DNA of 64,000 nucleotides from Edaphochlamys debaryana (taxonomy: Eukaryota > Chlorophyta > Chlorophyceae > Chlamydomonadales), in assembly GCA_016858145.1 (NCBI GenBank), contig JAEHOE010000160.1, positions 186,001-250,000 of the forward strand. The letters run 5' to 3'. The translations under genes and the position numbers were made by a program. The stretch's first letter is position 1; every line of letters begins with the position of its first letter. Below the pieces are notes generated by a model. The model made no database searches. It saw nothing but the letters and a program-made list of their open reading frames with translations, and was not told where the DNA came from. Below, piece by piece: positions 14,031 through 25,843 of this stretch.

Positions 14031-17000
14031 CTAGAACGCCCACCACTTCTTGTTCCGCTCCCTGTCGGCCAGCTGCCTCGCCATCTCCGCAAAGCCCTGC
14101 GCCGAGGCCTCCAGGTCCGCGGCCTTGTCGTCCAGCCGCCGCAGCCGCTCGCCCCGCTCCTCCAGCTTGGACTTGTTCTGCTCCATGACATCACGGACCT
14201 CGCCGGTCCTGCGGGGTGGGGTGGGGTGGGGTAGAGGCAGGGTTGGCATGAGGCTACGGGTAAGGGGTGGGAAGAGGAGTGCGCGAGGGAAGCGGGGAGA
14301 AGGGGATTTGTTGTGCTCCATGACATCACGGACCTCGCCGGCCCTGAGAGGGGCGATGCGGCAAACACGTGAACAAGGGGGGGTCAGCGGACAGGGGTGG
14401 GGGACATCACGTCGCGAGCACCGCTGGACCAGCACAAGGGGTGGGGGGTTGCGGGGGGTGATGCACTGACAGTGGAACTGAGGACAAGGGGGGCCAGGAC
14501 AGGGGACAGCGCGGGAAGGTGCGTGCGTGTGTGTTCAGGGGCTGCTCGCGTGTGGCCGCGTCCCCTTCAAGCCAGGCCATGGCAGATCGCCATCCACCGC
14601 AAGAGTGCCCAATGGGGGCATCGCATCACTGGCTTGCGCTTCGCTGCCCACCTAGCGTTGGCGCTGGCCGCCTTGGGCTCGCGGCCGTACGCCCGCTTGA
14701 TCTCCTCTGCCGTACGGGTGCGTGGCGCGCCGCCGGGGCCCGCGGGCTTGGTGGCGTAGGCGGGGGCGGGGGCGCGGCTGGGGCCTGCGCTGCCGCCGCC
14801 GCTGGGGGTGTATGCGCGGGCGCCGCCTGCAGGCCAAGTCGGGGGAGCGTGGGAGTGAGGTGGTAGTTTGTTGATAGCTCTGGGAGACCTTGGGCTTGGG
14901 CGTCACGGGATGGGCGAAAGTCCTCAGTTGGGAGCCCGAGGTACTGTCACCTGGGAAGCCATGGCAACCCAGTCATTAATGTGCCGCAAGCTCCTTGCTG
15001 CGTGCTACTGCAGGACGGCCACTGGACCCCACAACCCTGAACCCAGCTGCTCCCCTTCCACGCCTCATCAGCCCCGCCCGCCTCCCCACCGTACGGCACT
15101 GTACGGCACCCACCGAACAGGTCGTTGCGCATGGCGTCCTCGCTGTCGCCCCCGCGGCCCCCCGCCGCCGACGAGGGGGGCGGCTGCGAGCGCCTCTGCC
15201 CCAGGGCCCCCGAGGCAGGCCGTGGCGCGGGCGCGGCGGGGCCACCGCGACCCCGCGCGTGCGACCTCCCGTCTTCCTCATCGTCATCGTCATCCCTGGG
15301 GGCAAGGGGGTGGGGAGAGGAAGAGAGCACGAACGCGTGGGCCCGGCAGGTGTCTGCCGCCGTTCCTTCGCCAGGCAACCGCCCACGCTCGCTCCCAGAG
15401 GGCCCTCTCTCATGCCCCGCGCGCAGTCTCCCCCCTGTCCCCCCCTGCCTCCGACTCCCACTCCCGCCCCCTCATCCCCAAGCCTCCAGTTCCCTCCTCC
15501 CCCACCCCCTAAAACACCCCACCCACGTGATGGACAGGATGCTGACGTCATCCTCGTCCTCCTCATCCGCATCCTCCCCACCCCCCCCTGCTCCTGCCAC
15601 GCCGCCCGCCGGCCTGCGCCGCCGCATCCGCTGTATGGTCGGGTCGTCCTCGGCGATCCGGCGGCTGAAGACGGCGCCCAGGTCGGGCAGGGAGGCGTAC
15701 CAGGAGGCGCTGCGGTGGTCACCTGGGGGGGAAGGGCGGGTGGGGGTTGGGGGGTGGGGGTTGGGAGGGGGGGGTTGGGAGGGGGGGGTTGGGAGGGGGA
15801 TTGGGAGGGGATCCGTTGAGCTGAGGACCCGGGCCAGGAGGCAGGGAGGCGTACCGTGGTGCACTGCACTCGTACGTCGTACCGTATTCTTGCTGGGTTT
15901 TGTAGCAGCGGCCGTCCCCCGCCCCCATCCCCGTCCTGCGTCTCCTGCCCCAAGCGCCCGCACCTTCCGCTGCGGGCGGCCGTGCGCCGGCCCCTGCCAC
16001 CGCCAGACCGGCGGCGCCGGGCCCCCCAAGGGCCCCCGAGCCCCCCGCTCCGCCCAAGCTCCCGCCACCGTCGATGAGTGCCGTCTGGACGTTGGTCGCC
16101 AACTGCTTGACGCCCTTGGTCGTCTCCTCAACCGCCTTACTAAGGCCCGCCTGGACCCGCGCGAAAACCTTAGTCAGCGCGACGTTGGCCTCCTTGGCGG
16201 TTTCCTTGGCCGCTGACGTCACCTTCTCCGCCGCCGCCGCCGCCTTGTCGGCGGTTTCCTTGGCGGCGGCGGTGGCGGCGGCGGCGGGGGCGTACTTCTC
16301 GACCCGACGGCCCTCGGTCCGTACCGCCGGGGAGTCCATGCCTGCGGGTGTGGGGACGTGTGGGCGCACGGCGTGTGTGAAGGGCTGCTCGCGGAAGCCG
16401 AGGAAACACAGCGAGGTATGCAGGGTGATGGGTGAGCAGGTCGGGCGCAGGAACGGGGGTGCGGGGGGCGGTAGGGGCCGGGACGGGCCGGAGCGTGCGC
16501 AGTCCCCACGGCAGCAGAGGAAGCGCTGAAGACGTGAGCGGGGCTGCTCGGTGCGTGGTACCGGTGCGTTCCTCCTTCACCCCTCCCCCCACTTTTCCCC
16601 ACCGCCCCTCGCCCTGTTGCTCACCCTCGATGCCCTCCGTGGTGGATGCGTCCGTGGTGATGGGCGCGGGCGGCACCAGGCCCGAGCGGGCCCCGTGCAG
16701 GCCCTCGCCCTGGGCCTGCCCGCGGCCCAGCCGGCCCTGGTGATTGGAGGTGGTGGTTGAAAGGCGGTTGAAGGCGGTTGTTAAACAACCCATGAACGGC
16801 GTGCATGGGATGCTTTGGCAATCACGAATCATTCCATGCTTGCAAGGTCCATGTCTGTTCTGCTTCTATCTACTCGCCTCGTCCAGCCGCAGGTGCCCCT
16901 CCTCGTACTCCGCCGCAGCCGCCAGCGCGGCGGAGGCGGTGGCGCCGTCGAAGAGGCCGGAGGGAGGCGGGATGGGCGGCAGCGCTGAGGGGGGTGGACG

Positions 17001-20000
17001 GGACGGGGGCGGAGGGTCAGTGGTTGGCAGGCGGGAAACGCGGAGCGTTCCCTCCCCATCTTCCCCCTCCCTGCACTCCCCCTCCCTCCCCCTTCAGCAC
17101 CCCCGCACGCACCCCGCGCCAGGCTGATCCCGAGCAGCTCGTTGCTCAGCCCCAGCAGCAGCAGCTGCCCCAGCCGCGAGCAGGCCGCCAGGCGGGCCAG
17201 CTTGCGCTCGGCGCCCGAGGGCACGTCCCAGAACCAGGACAGGCAGGCGGAGAGGGGCGCCTCGTGGACCAGGTCCAGGGAGGGGAGCGAGTAGACCTGG
17301 GGGGGGCGGGGTGGGCAGGAGTGATAATAGATGGCCTGCTCGCGCGCCCGGAGGGCTTACCCCTCCAATGCATCCCCACCCTTGCATCGCCTCCTCTTCC
17401 CCCACGCGTCCCGCTCTCCTCCTCTACCCCTCACCTGCAGCGTCAGGCCGTGCTCCGCCCCCCGGTACACGGGCCAGGCGTGCCGAAACACACACGCCCT
17501 CCCCCCTTCCCCCTCCCTCCCCCCCGTCCACACCTGCAGCGCCAGGCCGTGCTCCGCCCCACGGTACACGGGCCAGGCGTGCCGAAACACACACGCCCTC
17601 CCCCCTTCCCCCTCCCTCCCCCCCGTCCACACCTGCAGCGTCAGGCCGTGCTCCGCCCCCCGGTACACGGCCAGGCGTGCCGAAACACACACGCCCTCCC
17701 CCCCTTCCCCCTCCCTCCCCCCGTCCCCACCTGCAGCGCCAGGCCGTGCTCCGCCGTCGCCAGCGCCACCACCCCCGGGGCGCCCCCCACCGCCAGCGGC
17801 TGGGCAAACACCAGCGCGGCGCCCTCAGCGGGGGAGCGCTTGGACTCCACGGCCCGCTCGCCCGTGAGCACGGAGGCGGCGGAGTAGAGGCGCAGGTAGC
17901 GGTCGGTGACCTGAGGAGGTCAGGGTGCGGGTATGGGAGAGAGGATGGGAGCGGGGTCGGGTCGGGAAGCTCAAGGGGGTGGGCGGAGAGGTGTTGGGGA
18001 GACTGTTGAGCGTAAGACAGGGCTGAGCGGAGGGAAGGTTCGAGGCGTGTGCCCGCCCCTTCCTCACCAAAAGCACGTAGTGTGCGGTGGGGTCGGGGCA
18101 GGCGGCGGTGGCGACGCCGGTGCCCACAGACGCGTCTGCAGGGGGCAGAGGGCAGAAGGGGAGGCCTTCAGGTTGGCAGCCTTCGCAGCCTAGGCACGCG
18201 TCACGTCTTGGCCGGTTCGAGCCCACAGACGCGATGGCAGGGACATGCAGCCCCCGGCCGCAGCGCACGCATTGCTACCCATAAGCTCGCCACGCGTCCG
18301 TCACTAGCCCTTCCACCACCGCCCTCCAGCTCACCGTCTAGGTCATCGCTGCCGGCCCGGTGCCGGCTGCCGGCCCCACCGCCGCCCTTTTGGGCCCCCC
18401 GCGCCTTGGCCTTGCGGGAGCCGGCGCCCCCACCTCGCCCGTCGACCTAGGAGGCGGAGCCAAGGGCAGAGGCAGGGAAGGGACTGACGGAGGTTCCGGC
18501 GTCAGAGCCCGTGGGGGGGCCGTGATCGGCAGTCGTCCGCGAGGGCCCTGGTGTTAGGCCATAAGCCCCCCCTGCTGCGCCCCCTCACGTGCGCCGCCGC
18601 CCTGGCCAGGAGCTCGTCCAGGTCAGCATCTGGATCCAGATCCGGATCCTCCTCGTCCTCGTCATCCTCGCTGCCCTCGCTCTCGGGGACTGCGGGGTGC
18701 GCGGGGAGAGGGCAGGACGGCAGGTATTCTCTGGCAGACAGACAGGCCCGTGCAGGCGCCTTCAGTTCCCGAGCCCACATCTCCAGACCCAGCCCCTCGG
18801 CCCGACCCGCTCTCCTCCCACCCTGCCCCCATAGCCACCCATCCATCACACGCCGACGCCTTTCACCCACCCATCCACCCACCCCCGCCACCGCCTCTCA
18901 CCCCGCGCCCGGCTCGTCCCCGCCGCGCCCCCGCCTCCGCCTCCTCCCCCCAGCGCCGCCTGGTCGCAGCCCGCCCCCAGCGCCTGCCGCCCCCACAGCG
19001 GCCGGTGCGCCTCGTCCAGTAGCTCCAGGCAGAGGGGGGTGGACGTGTTCTTGGGCCGCAGCTCGCCGCCGCGCCCCACGAAGCAGCCGCGCGCGGCGTC
19101 CAGGGCGGCTGCGGGGAACGAGGTGGGAGACACGAGCGGGTGTGGCGAGGGGGCGGGGGGCGGGTCGGGATAGAGTGAAACTCGTGGAGTTTGCGGGCGC
19201 TGGAGGGCGAGGGCTCGTGGTGGGGTTGGTGTGTCGGGCCAGGTTGATAATTATGTCCGCAAAACCGCCCTGTCTGCACGGCACAGCCGCTTGTCCCTCC
19301 CTTTCTCGTCCCCCTGCAGCAATCTCATGCATTGCCCCTGCCCTGCTCAACCGCTCAACCGCTCCGCCGCTTACCCAGGCAGCCCTCCCCGTCCGCCGCC
19401 ACCACACAGCACGAGGGCGCGCCCTCCTCCCCCAGCACCTCGGGCACCCGCAGGCGCTGCGGCGGCAGCGGCAGGGGCGCCAGCGCCAGCGCCGCCACGG
19501 GCTGCTGCCCGGGCATGGCCACCCAGCGCACCAGGGGCTTGGACGTGTCCACCAGCGCAATGCCGCCGGCGCGGTCGCCGATGGCAAGGGCACGGATGGC
19601 CTGTGGCGGGGGTAGGGGGGCAGTGGTAGGGAGACGGGGAGGGGGAGGAGCAAGGGGAGAGGGGAGGGGGAGGGAGGGAGAGAGGACGCGTCTACCAGGG
19701 CACTGCGTGCGTGCGGTCACCGGCCAGCGCGCGGTAGGCTGTCCCGGGGGTTGGGGTTGGACAGAGCGTATGCTGCCGGGCCACGAGCGCCGCACGGCCA
19801 GTGCCGCTTCCCGCAGCGACCTCACACCCGCAAGTCCCTGTCTCCCACCCGCCCTCCTGCTCATCCTGCCACCTGCCCCCCCTCACCTGGTTGTACGCGA
19901 GCGAGCTGACCTCGCCCGAGCTGACCCGCACGCGCAGGCGCAGCTGCAGCCCCGCCGGCTGGCGCAGGGGGCGGCTGGAGGTGCCGGCCGTGTTGACGCT

Positions 20001-23000
20001 GGGGGGGGGCAGGGGCGGGGAAAGCGGGTGGCGAGGTGGGGGTGGGGAGGAGCGGAGAGGGGGGTCGGGGGCGGGGAGGCTTGGCATGCGTGTGGCGATA
20101 CCCCCTCGGCCCCCGCGTCCTCGCCCCTCCCCCCTGCCCCACCTGTCCAATGTCACGCACTCCACCGCCCGCTCCGTGGGGCTGAATTGGTACACCCGAG
20201 CCTCGCCCCGGGCGTGACCCGTCACCACCAGGCCTGCGACAAGGGGGGGCAAGGGGCAAGGGGGCGGCTGACGTGCGGAGATAACAAATCAGCGGCGGCC
20301 AGACGGGCCGGGAACGACGCAGGTGAGCACCTGCCGGGACCATACTGATGCCCTCCCCAACCATGGGCCCCCCTCGGGCCCACCGCATGCCCGCCCAGGC
20401 CCAGGCCCACCCCAGGCCCACGCACCGGTCGGCCAGATGAGGCTGAGGCACGTGACCGCGCCGCAGCCGTGCGCTGAGCCGCCAGCGCCCCCCGCGCTGC
20501 TCCCCGCACCGCCCCCGCTGCCGCCCAGCTTGGTGGCGTCTGCGGCCTCGCCCGCGGGCGCCGAGGCGAGGCGGCGCGTGGTGCCGCCGTGGAGGTCCCA
20601 CAGGCACACGCCGCCGTCCTTGTAGCCTGCGGGGCCGGGCAGACGTAGGCGAGGGCAGCACCGTGTTCACTCCTACGCACCTTTCTTCCACGCCCCGCAC
20701 CCGGCCGTGCAGACAGACGCTCAACGAGCCCCACGCACACCCTAGGCCCCGTCGGTCGAGCTCAGTTAAAGCCTGGTAGACCACCACCCCGCTCCGCACG
20801 CGCAACCCAATGTGCGGTCCCGATAGGCCCGTTCGGGAGCTATGCTCCCCAGTAGCCCCCACGCCCACCCCAGGCCCACCCCAGGCCCCGTTCCAGGCCC
20901 ACCCGTGCAGTACACGAGGCCCCATCCGGCGTCGGAGGGCACGAGCGGCGGCGAGCCGCAGGCGAAGGCCCCCAGACCGCCGGGGTCGTCTGGGTCCTCC
21001 TCCGAGCCCTCCTCGTCGCTGCCCGCGCCGGCGTCGGGGCATGGAGCCACGCGCCTCAGGCCGCTGAGCGTGATGGCGGCGGCGGGGGCGCCCGAGGGCC
21101 TGCGGAGGGAAGGAAGGAAGGGCAGGGGGCCGAGACCGCGTGCGAATCCGATAGGGCGATAGGGCAGCACGGACACTCCAGCATCGCGCACGGCGCCTCC
21201 GGCGGGCCCCTGAGGCCCGCCTGCTAGGACCGGACCGGACCGGACCGGACCGGACCGGACCGGACCGGACCGGACCGGACCGGACCGGACCGGACCGGAC
21301 CGGACCGGACCGGACCGGACCGGACTAAAGATCGAACCGGACCGGACGGGACCGGAATTGTAGCGGGGCCAACCGGACCCGACCGTCCGGGATCCTCCCC
21401 TATAAAAAACACCCCCACACACCCACCTCCGCACGGGCACCAGCGGCGCCTCGGCCACACTGACCCGACCGTGCCGGGCCGGACCGGAATCCGCCCCACA
21501 AACACCCCCCCACACACACCTCACCGCGCCTACGCTTCCCCGGCTAACACGAGCAGCCCCTCCCCCACCTCCGCACGGGCACCAGCGGCGCCTCGGCCAC
21601 GCTGATGGTGGTCCGCTGCTGGAAGGCGGGGCCCACGGCCGAGGGCTGGCGGGAGCCCAGGTGGTACAGCACCAGCTGCCCCCCCTCCACCAGCTCCAGC
21701 ACGGCGCAGGGGTCCTCGTAGCCTTGAGGGGTGGGGGTGGGGGAGGCAGGTCAGGGAGGGCCATGGCATGGGGACATGGTTGCGTGGTGAAGGGTCTAGG
21801 GCGGGAAGCAGGGGTCCGAGCCTCGTCCTGAAAACATACGGTACTCTATACTACTACCATTGCGGCCTGGTGCCCTTACAAGGTGATTTGACATGGACCG
21901 CGACGCGTTTGGTCACCGCTGATGTAGACTATTATTACTGGTCATGGTTCAACCACCGTTAACCGTTAACAACACCGCGAGGCGCTCGCTCACCGTTGAT
22001 GTTGCCCCCCTGCGTAACCAGCGAGAAGCCAATGATGGGTCCGAACCAAGGAAGCTTGACGCGCCGGGGCCGCTTGGAGCGCCGCCGCGCCTTCCGCCGC
22101 CGCTCCGCCGCCTCCTCGTCCTCCCCCTCCTCCTCCGCCTCCTCCTCCGCGTCTTCCTCCTCATGCTGAGCAAGGGGGGAGGCAGACATTGGCGGTGTCA
22201 CAAGGCAGGCCGGGCCGCGCCCGCCCCGCGTCCCTGCCCGCCTTCCCGCAAGGCGATTCCCCCTCTCACACTCCCCCTTGCCCCTCTCCCTTCTCGCCCT
22301 TTCCCCCCCTCCTTCTCCCGCCTTGCCCCCCCCCCCCTGCCCCTCCCCCTCTCCCCACACACCTTCTCCGCGTCCGGCAGCGGCAGCAGCCTGCCTCAGC
22401 AACCCATTCGCATCCCTCTTGTGCCCTCCTCCCCCTTCCCTGCCCCACCCCGTCGGCGCACCTCCTCCGCGTCCGGCAGCGGCAGCAGCGTGAGCCCCTC
22501 GGGCGCCTCCACCTCCTGCCCCCCCGCCACCAACAGCCCGTCCACCTCGCCGTACAGGCAGCGGAGCATGCGGATGGGCTCGGCGGTGGAGCTGACCACC
22601 CTGGGGCGGTGGTGGTGGCCAAGGGGATGGGGAGGAGAGGGGAAACGGGAGGGGGGTGGGGCAGGAGAGAAGGAGGACTTGCATGCGCTTGGGCTGGGCA
22701 TGCGGATGGGCTCGGAGGCGGAGCTGACCACCCTGTGCGGTGTGTTGTAGTGGTGGTGGGATGGACCCTCAGACAGGAGAGCAGAAAAGGAATGTCCCCG
22801 CTTCGACATAGCCGCCAGCTCCGCCTGCCCCGCGTCCCGCACCCCCGTCCCTTCCCCCAGCCGCCACCTGAACTACCCCTCTCCCCTTAGCCCATGCCCC
22901 GTCCTCCCCCTTCCAACCTCAGCACAGCCGGCAGCACCGCCTCCCCCACACCACTCACCCCTTCCCCAGCCCTTCCCGGAGCCCCCATCGTATCCTCACC

Positions 23001-25579
23001 CCTTCCTCCCACCCATCCTTTCCCCCTTCACTCCCCCCACCTCAGCACCGCCGCCAGCTCCGCCTCCCCCACGTCCAGCCCCGGCAGCGCCCACACCAGC
23101 ACCGAGCCGTCCACGTGCCCAGTAGCGAAGTCGCCCCGGCTGGTGCCGATCCAGCACACGGCGGTGGCCTCGCCCGCGGCCGCCAGGGCGGGGGCGCGGG
23201 CCGCGGCTTCGGGGTCGGCCGGGTTGACCAGGGAGATGAGCTGGGCGGCGCTGCGGAGGGAGCAGGCGTGTTTGCAGACCCAAGTTCAGGAGGCCGGAGA
23301 CGGCAGAAAGCCCGACGTGTATGCGGCCGGCGTGCGCGAACTGCACAGGTCTGCACGGTCGAGGACGGGCCCGGCCCGCTCTGCAATACCCGCCCCTCGC
23401 AGGTCCCAACGCTTCCCACCGAACCCGTCCTCCTCACCGCAAGTCCCACACCGCCACCACGCCCCCCTCAGCGCAGGCTGCTCCAGTGCCATCCCCCCAC
23501 GCTGCCCTCCCACTGCAACACCGGCCCCACCGCCCCCCCTGTCCCCGCCCCCCCCCTCAGCGCAGGTGCCACACCGCCCTCTGTCTCTTGTCCCTTCCCA
23601 CCTGCCCGCCCCCCCTCACCGCAGGTCCCACACCGCCACCATGCCCCCCGTGAAGAGCACCAGCGCGCGGTGGATGGGTCCGAAGCTCTGAACCGCCAGC
23701 TGCTGCACCGAGCCCTCGCCTCCCAGCTCCTCGGGCCGGACTGGGGGGCGGGGCGGGGGTGTTTTACCGAGCGCCTTGGCAGGCGTGGAGCGTGTGGCTC
23801 GACTGAGGCCCCAGGCTGGTTCCACCGCGCCCTGTGCGGCAGGCAACCTCGAGAGCTGGCCCCTTTTCCTGCCTTCCCTCCCATCAACCACACCGCGACC
23901 CGCACCCCGCCCTCAACCCGCCGCCCTCCGCCCTTCCCATCTGCATCCGCTCACTCCGGTAGGGCGCCAGGCCGAAGCTGCACGTGCCGTGGCCCTAACT
24001 CCCAAGCTACCGTACCTCAAGGCCCCCATAACCATACCCAATACCCCCCTCCCCTTCCCACTCCCCATCCTTATCTCCCGCGCGCTCACTCCGGTAGGGC
24101 GCCAGGCCGAAGCCGCGCGCGTGCCTCGCCTGGCTGGTGGGCTCCCCCTGGCCGTCCACCAGCTGCGCGATGCGCAGGCAGCCGCTGGCGCAGCCCAGCA
24201 GCACGTAGGGGTCACGGGCCATATCGGCCACGCAGCATACCTTGTCGTGCTTGACCTGGGCGGGAGGGGGGGGTAGGGGGCAGGGAGAGAGGGGAGGTGG
24301 GCAGGGGCTTGAGCGGGAGGGAGGGAAGGGGTTGTGGGGTGGTGGTGGTGGGATTGTCGGCCACACAGCAGACCTTGGCGTGCCTGACCTGTGGGTTGGT
24401 GGGGGTGGGGGGCTTGACAGGTGGCCGGAGGTAGGAGCTGGAAAGGACTTGACAGCAGTGCGCGTGCGTGTAATGACTGAGTTTACGTTGCACGTGTGCA
24501 TTTACGGGCGGAGAGCTGTAACGGTGAAGGTGTCTAGTCGGGTTAGGGACCTGGCATGTGGGTCGGCTCGGCCAGCTGAGCACTGGGCCACAGACGCGGT
24601 TGGCCATCCACTCCCAAGGGACCCCATCTCCAGTCCCCTGTTCCTGCCCGCTCTTGCCTTGAGGGTGCCGAGGGCCCTCACGCCCCCCTCCGACTTGGGA
24701 CCTGAAGCCACTGACCAAGACTCCATGAAGCCACCCTGCAAGGGGGCGAAAACCCGCACAAGCGCGGGCGTGTCAGCGAAGTAGAAAGCGAGGGCGTGAG
24801 GGTTGGGGCAACAAAGGACAACCTGGGGAACGGTGATGCGACATTCCCATATGGAACGAGGGCGGGTACACAGCTGACAGCTGGGGCGGGGTACGCAAGA
24901 GCCCGGTGGAGGCGGTTGCGTAAGGGCCGCGGGGCGGTTTCCACCCGGGGTGCCGCTGGCTTCGTCCCAGCCCCGCGCCCCTCTCACCCCTCCCCCCAAC
25001 CGCTCCTGCTACGGGCCCTCTAGAGCCTAGCGCACGGACCTTGGACACGCGCATGAGCACGCCCCGGTTCTTGAGCCATGCGAGCTGGCGTGTGGCGTAG
25101 GGATAACGGGCCTGCGCGGGGCAGTTGCAAACGAAACCCAAGGGCTTGGGCCCGAGTCCGCGACGCCGGGCGACACGCTGCAGCCCATATGCCCGCAGCA
25201 ACTAGTACTATCGGCAAGCAGCTGCAGGCAAATCCAGGTGCTCCGCGGGGCGCACCGCGGAATACAGCGTGCGCTCCACGCCGGGCCTGCCCATGAGTTT
25301 GATACGTCCATCGCTGGTGGACACCTGAAGCAAGCAGACAGCTCGATCACGCGAGGTCAGGCGAGCAGACGCAGGGCCATGCACGCAACACACCGCGACG
25401 ATGCCTTGATACTGCTCGTAGGCTAGGGCGTCCGCCGTGCCCGGCACTCCCGCACTGAAAACCAGAGCGGAAGGGTCTGCGGGCGTCAGAGCCTCGCAGC
25501 GTAACGCGTCCGCAACATGTGTTTTGCCGCTCGATTTGGACTTGTCCGCCCTACTGTCTTTCTTCCCCAGACCAAACAT
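14031..25579 (-). CDS. TYN1: Tomosyn/Lgl-family WD40 protein with C-terminal R-SNARE
   Basis: Twenty-eight exons join in one frame (4,461 nt, 1,486 residues): 25394-25579, 25256-25324, 25040-25111, 24658-24822, 24090-24255, 23620-23740, 23041-23250, 22462-22600, 21994-22165, 21569-21722, 20903-21099, 20426-20626, 20143-20233, 19887-19998, 19375-19600, 18902-19108, 18589-18689, 18335-18446, 18068-18135, 17731-17910, 17113-17296, 16878-16984, 16625-16736, 15964-16341, 15527-15722, 15114-15295, 14652-14826, 14031-14208. Tomosyns bind syntaxin/SNAP-25 SNAREs and restrain vesicle fusion. N-terminal WD40 signatures include VSTSDGRIKLMGRPGVE, DPYVLLGCASGCLRIAQL, GGMVAVWDLR and YKDGGVCLWDLHGG. The tail has TAEEIKRAYGR and an R-SNARE motif at ~1429-1486 (GEVRDVMEQNKSKLEERGER, ending NKKWWAF) with no membrane anchor, as in tomosyn. 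Acidic (DEDEEDPDLDPDADLDE) and Ala/Lys inserts make it longer than the usual ~1,100. Donors after the exons at 24658 and 16878 are GC. Confidence 0.9.
14307..14350 (-). repeat. Copy of the 5' edge of the tomosyn SNARE exon
   Basis: It matches 14171-14208 almost base for base, including GCTCCATGACATCACGGACC on the plus strand. It keeps an AG acceptor, so it could act as an alternative acceptor reading GEVRDVMEHNKS before leaving the SNARE sequence. It lies about 100 bases upstream, in transcription direction, of the real exon. Confidence 0.85.
17435..17731 (-). repeat. 99-bp tandem array carrying a copied tomosyn exon end
   Basis: Three ~99-bp units follow the real donor at 17731, with equivalent donor sites at 17633, 17534 and 17435. 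Each ends with a copy of the exon's last ~30 bases (GCGGAGCACGGCCTG then CTGCAG on the minus strand) followed by GTG. The units also share GTGTGTTTCGGCACGCCTGG. The intron is thus a ladder of four donor-like ends. Confidence 0.9.
21227..21324. repeat. GGACC pentanucleotide microsatellite
   Basis: About 19 uninterrupted units of GGACC in a tomosyn intron, followed by degenerate units to about 21485. Each unit is one base from being self-complementary (GGWCC). Confidence 0.95.
21421..21462 (-). repeat. Copy of a tomosyn exon 3' edge
   Basis: It repeats the exon end at 21569-21605 (plus-strand CCTCCGCACGGGCACCAGCG, then GCGCCTCGGCCAC), including the GGTGGG donor. It encodes VAEAPLVPVRR again about 145 bases into the intron. 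Confidence 0.85.
22361..22395 (-). repeat. Copy of a tomosyn exon 3' edge
   Basis: It repeats the exon end at 22462-22493 (TCCGCGTCCGGCAGCGGCAG on plus) with a GTGTGT donor in place of GTGCGC. It encodes LLPLPDAEK and could serve as an alternative donor, though the intervening sequence would be retained. Confidence 0.8.
22698..22750 (-). repeat. Copy of a tomosyn exon 5' edge
   Basis: It repeats the exon start at 22567-22615 (GCATGCGGATGGGCTCGG, then GAGCTGACCACCCTG on plus). It encodes VVSSASEPIRMP versus VVSSTAEPIRML in the real exon. The CAG acceptor context is altered to CACAG. Confidence 0.85.
22805..22955 (-). repeat. Two decayed copies of a tomosyn exon 3' edge
   Basis: Segments at about 22808-22840 and 22916-22955 resemble the exon end at 23041-23075 (plus-strand CCGCCAGCTCCGCCTCCCCC). 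The nearer copy is the better match and keeps the CCTCAGCAC border. Confidence 0.7.
23436..23590 (-). repeat. Two copies of the 'VAVWDLR' exon edge of tomosyn
   Basis: Copies at 23436-23470 and 23555-23585 match the exon end at 23620-23650 (CCGCAGGTCCCACACCGCCA on plus). The first is nearly exact and keeps a TGAG donor; the second is shorter and more altered. Confidence 0.8.
23949..23990 (-). repeat. Copy of a tomosyn exon 3' edge
   Basis: It matches the exon end at 24083-24120 (CTCACTCCGGTAGGGCGCCA, then GGCCGAAGC on plus) with the GTGAGC donor intact, 140 bases inside the intron. Confidence 0.85.
24359..24398 (-). repeat. Copy of a tomosyn exon 5' edge
   Basis: It repeats the exon start at 24228-24260 and encodes VRHAKVCCVAD versus VKHDKVCCVAD. 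An AG acceptor precedes the copy. Confidence 0.8.
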
Positions 25580-25843
25580 TCTGCCTAGAGCATGGCGTAG
25601 GGGGTGCTTTCAGGTGTTTGAGAGTGTTTGGAGGTGTTTGGAGGTGTCATGCAGCTGTTCGTCGCTGCCCGTCAGGGGGATCCCGCGCGGCGCGCGAGCC
25701 GGGTGAAGACGCTTCCGCTTCCCCTTCGTCGCCCGCTCCCCTGCTCACACACTTTGTTCACCCACAACTTTGTACACCATGGAAGCACGCTGGACAGGCT
25801 GACCCCAGCGCTGAGCGCGAGCCCAGTCAACGCGCGTTGAGAA
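25580..25843. promoter_or_regulatory. Bidirectional promoter region, tomosyn / PH-like protein
   Basis: Only 264 bases separate the two divergent start codons, so both 5' UTRs and promoters must share this segment. Near 25615-25650 there are three direct repeats of GTGTTTGGAG, a candidate shared element. No TATA box is obvious. Confidence 0.55.
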
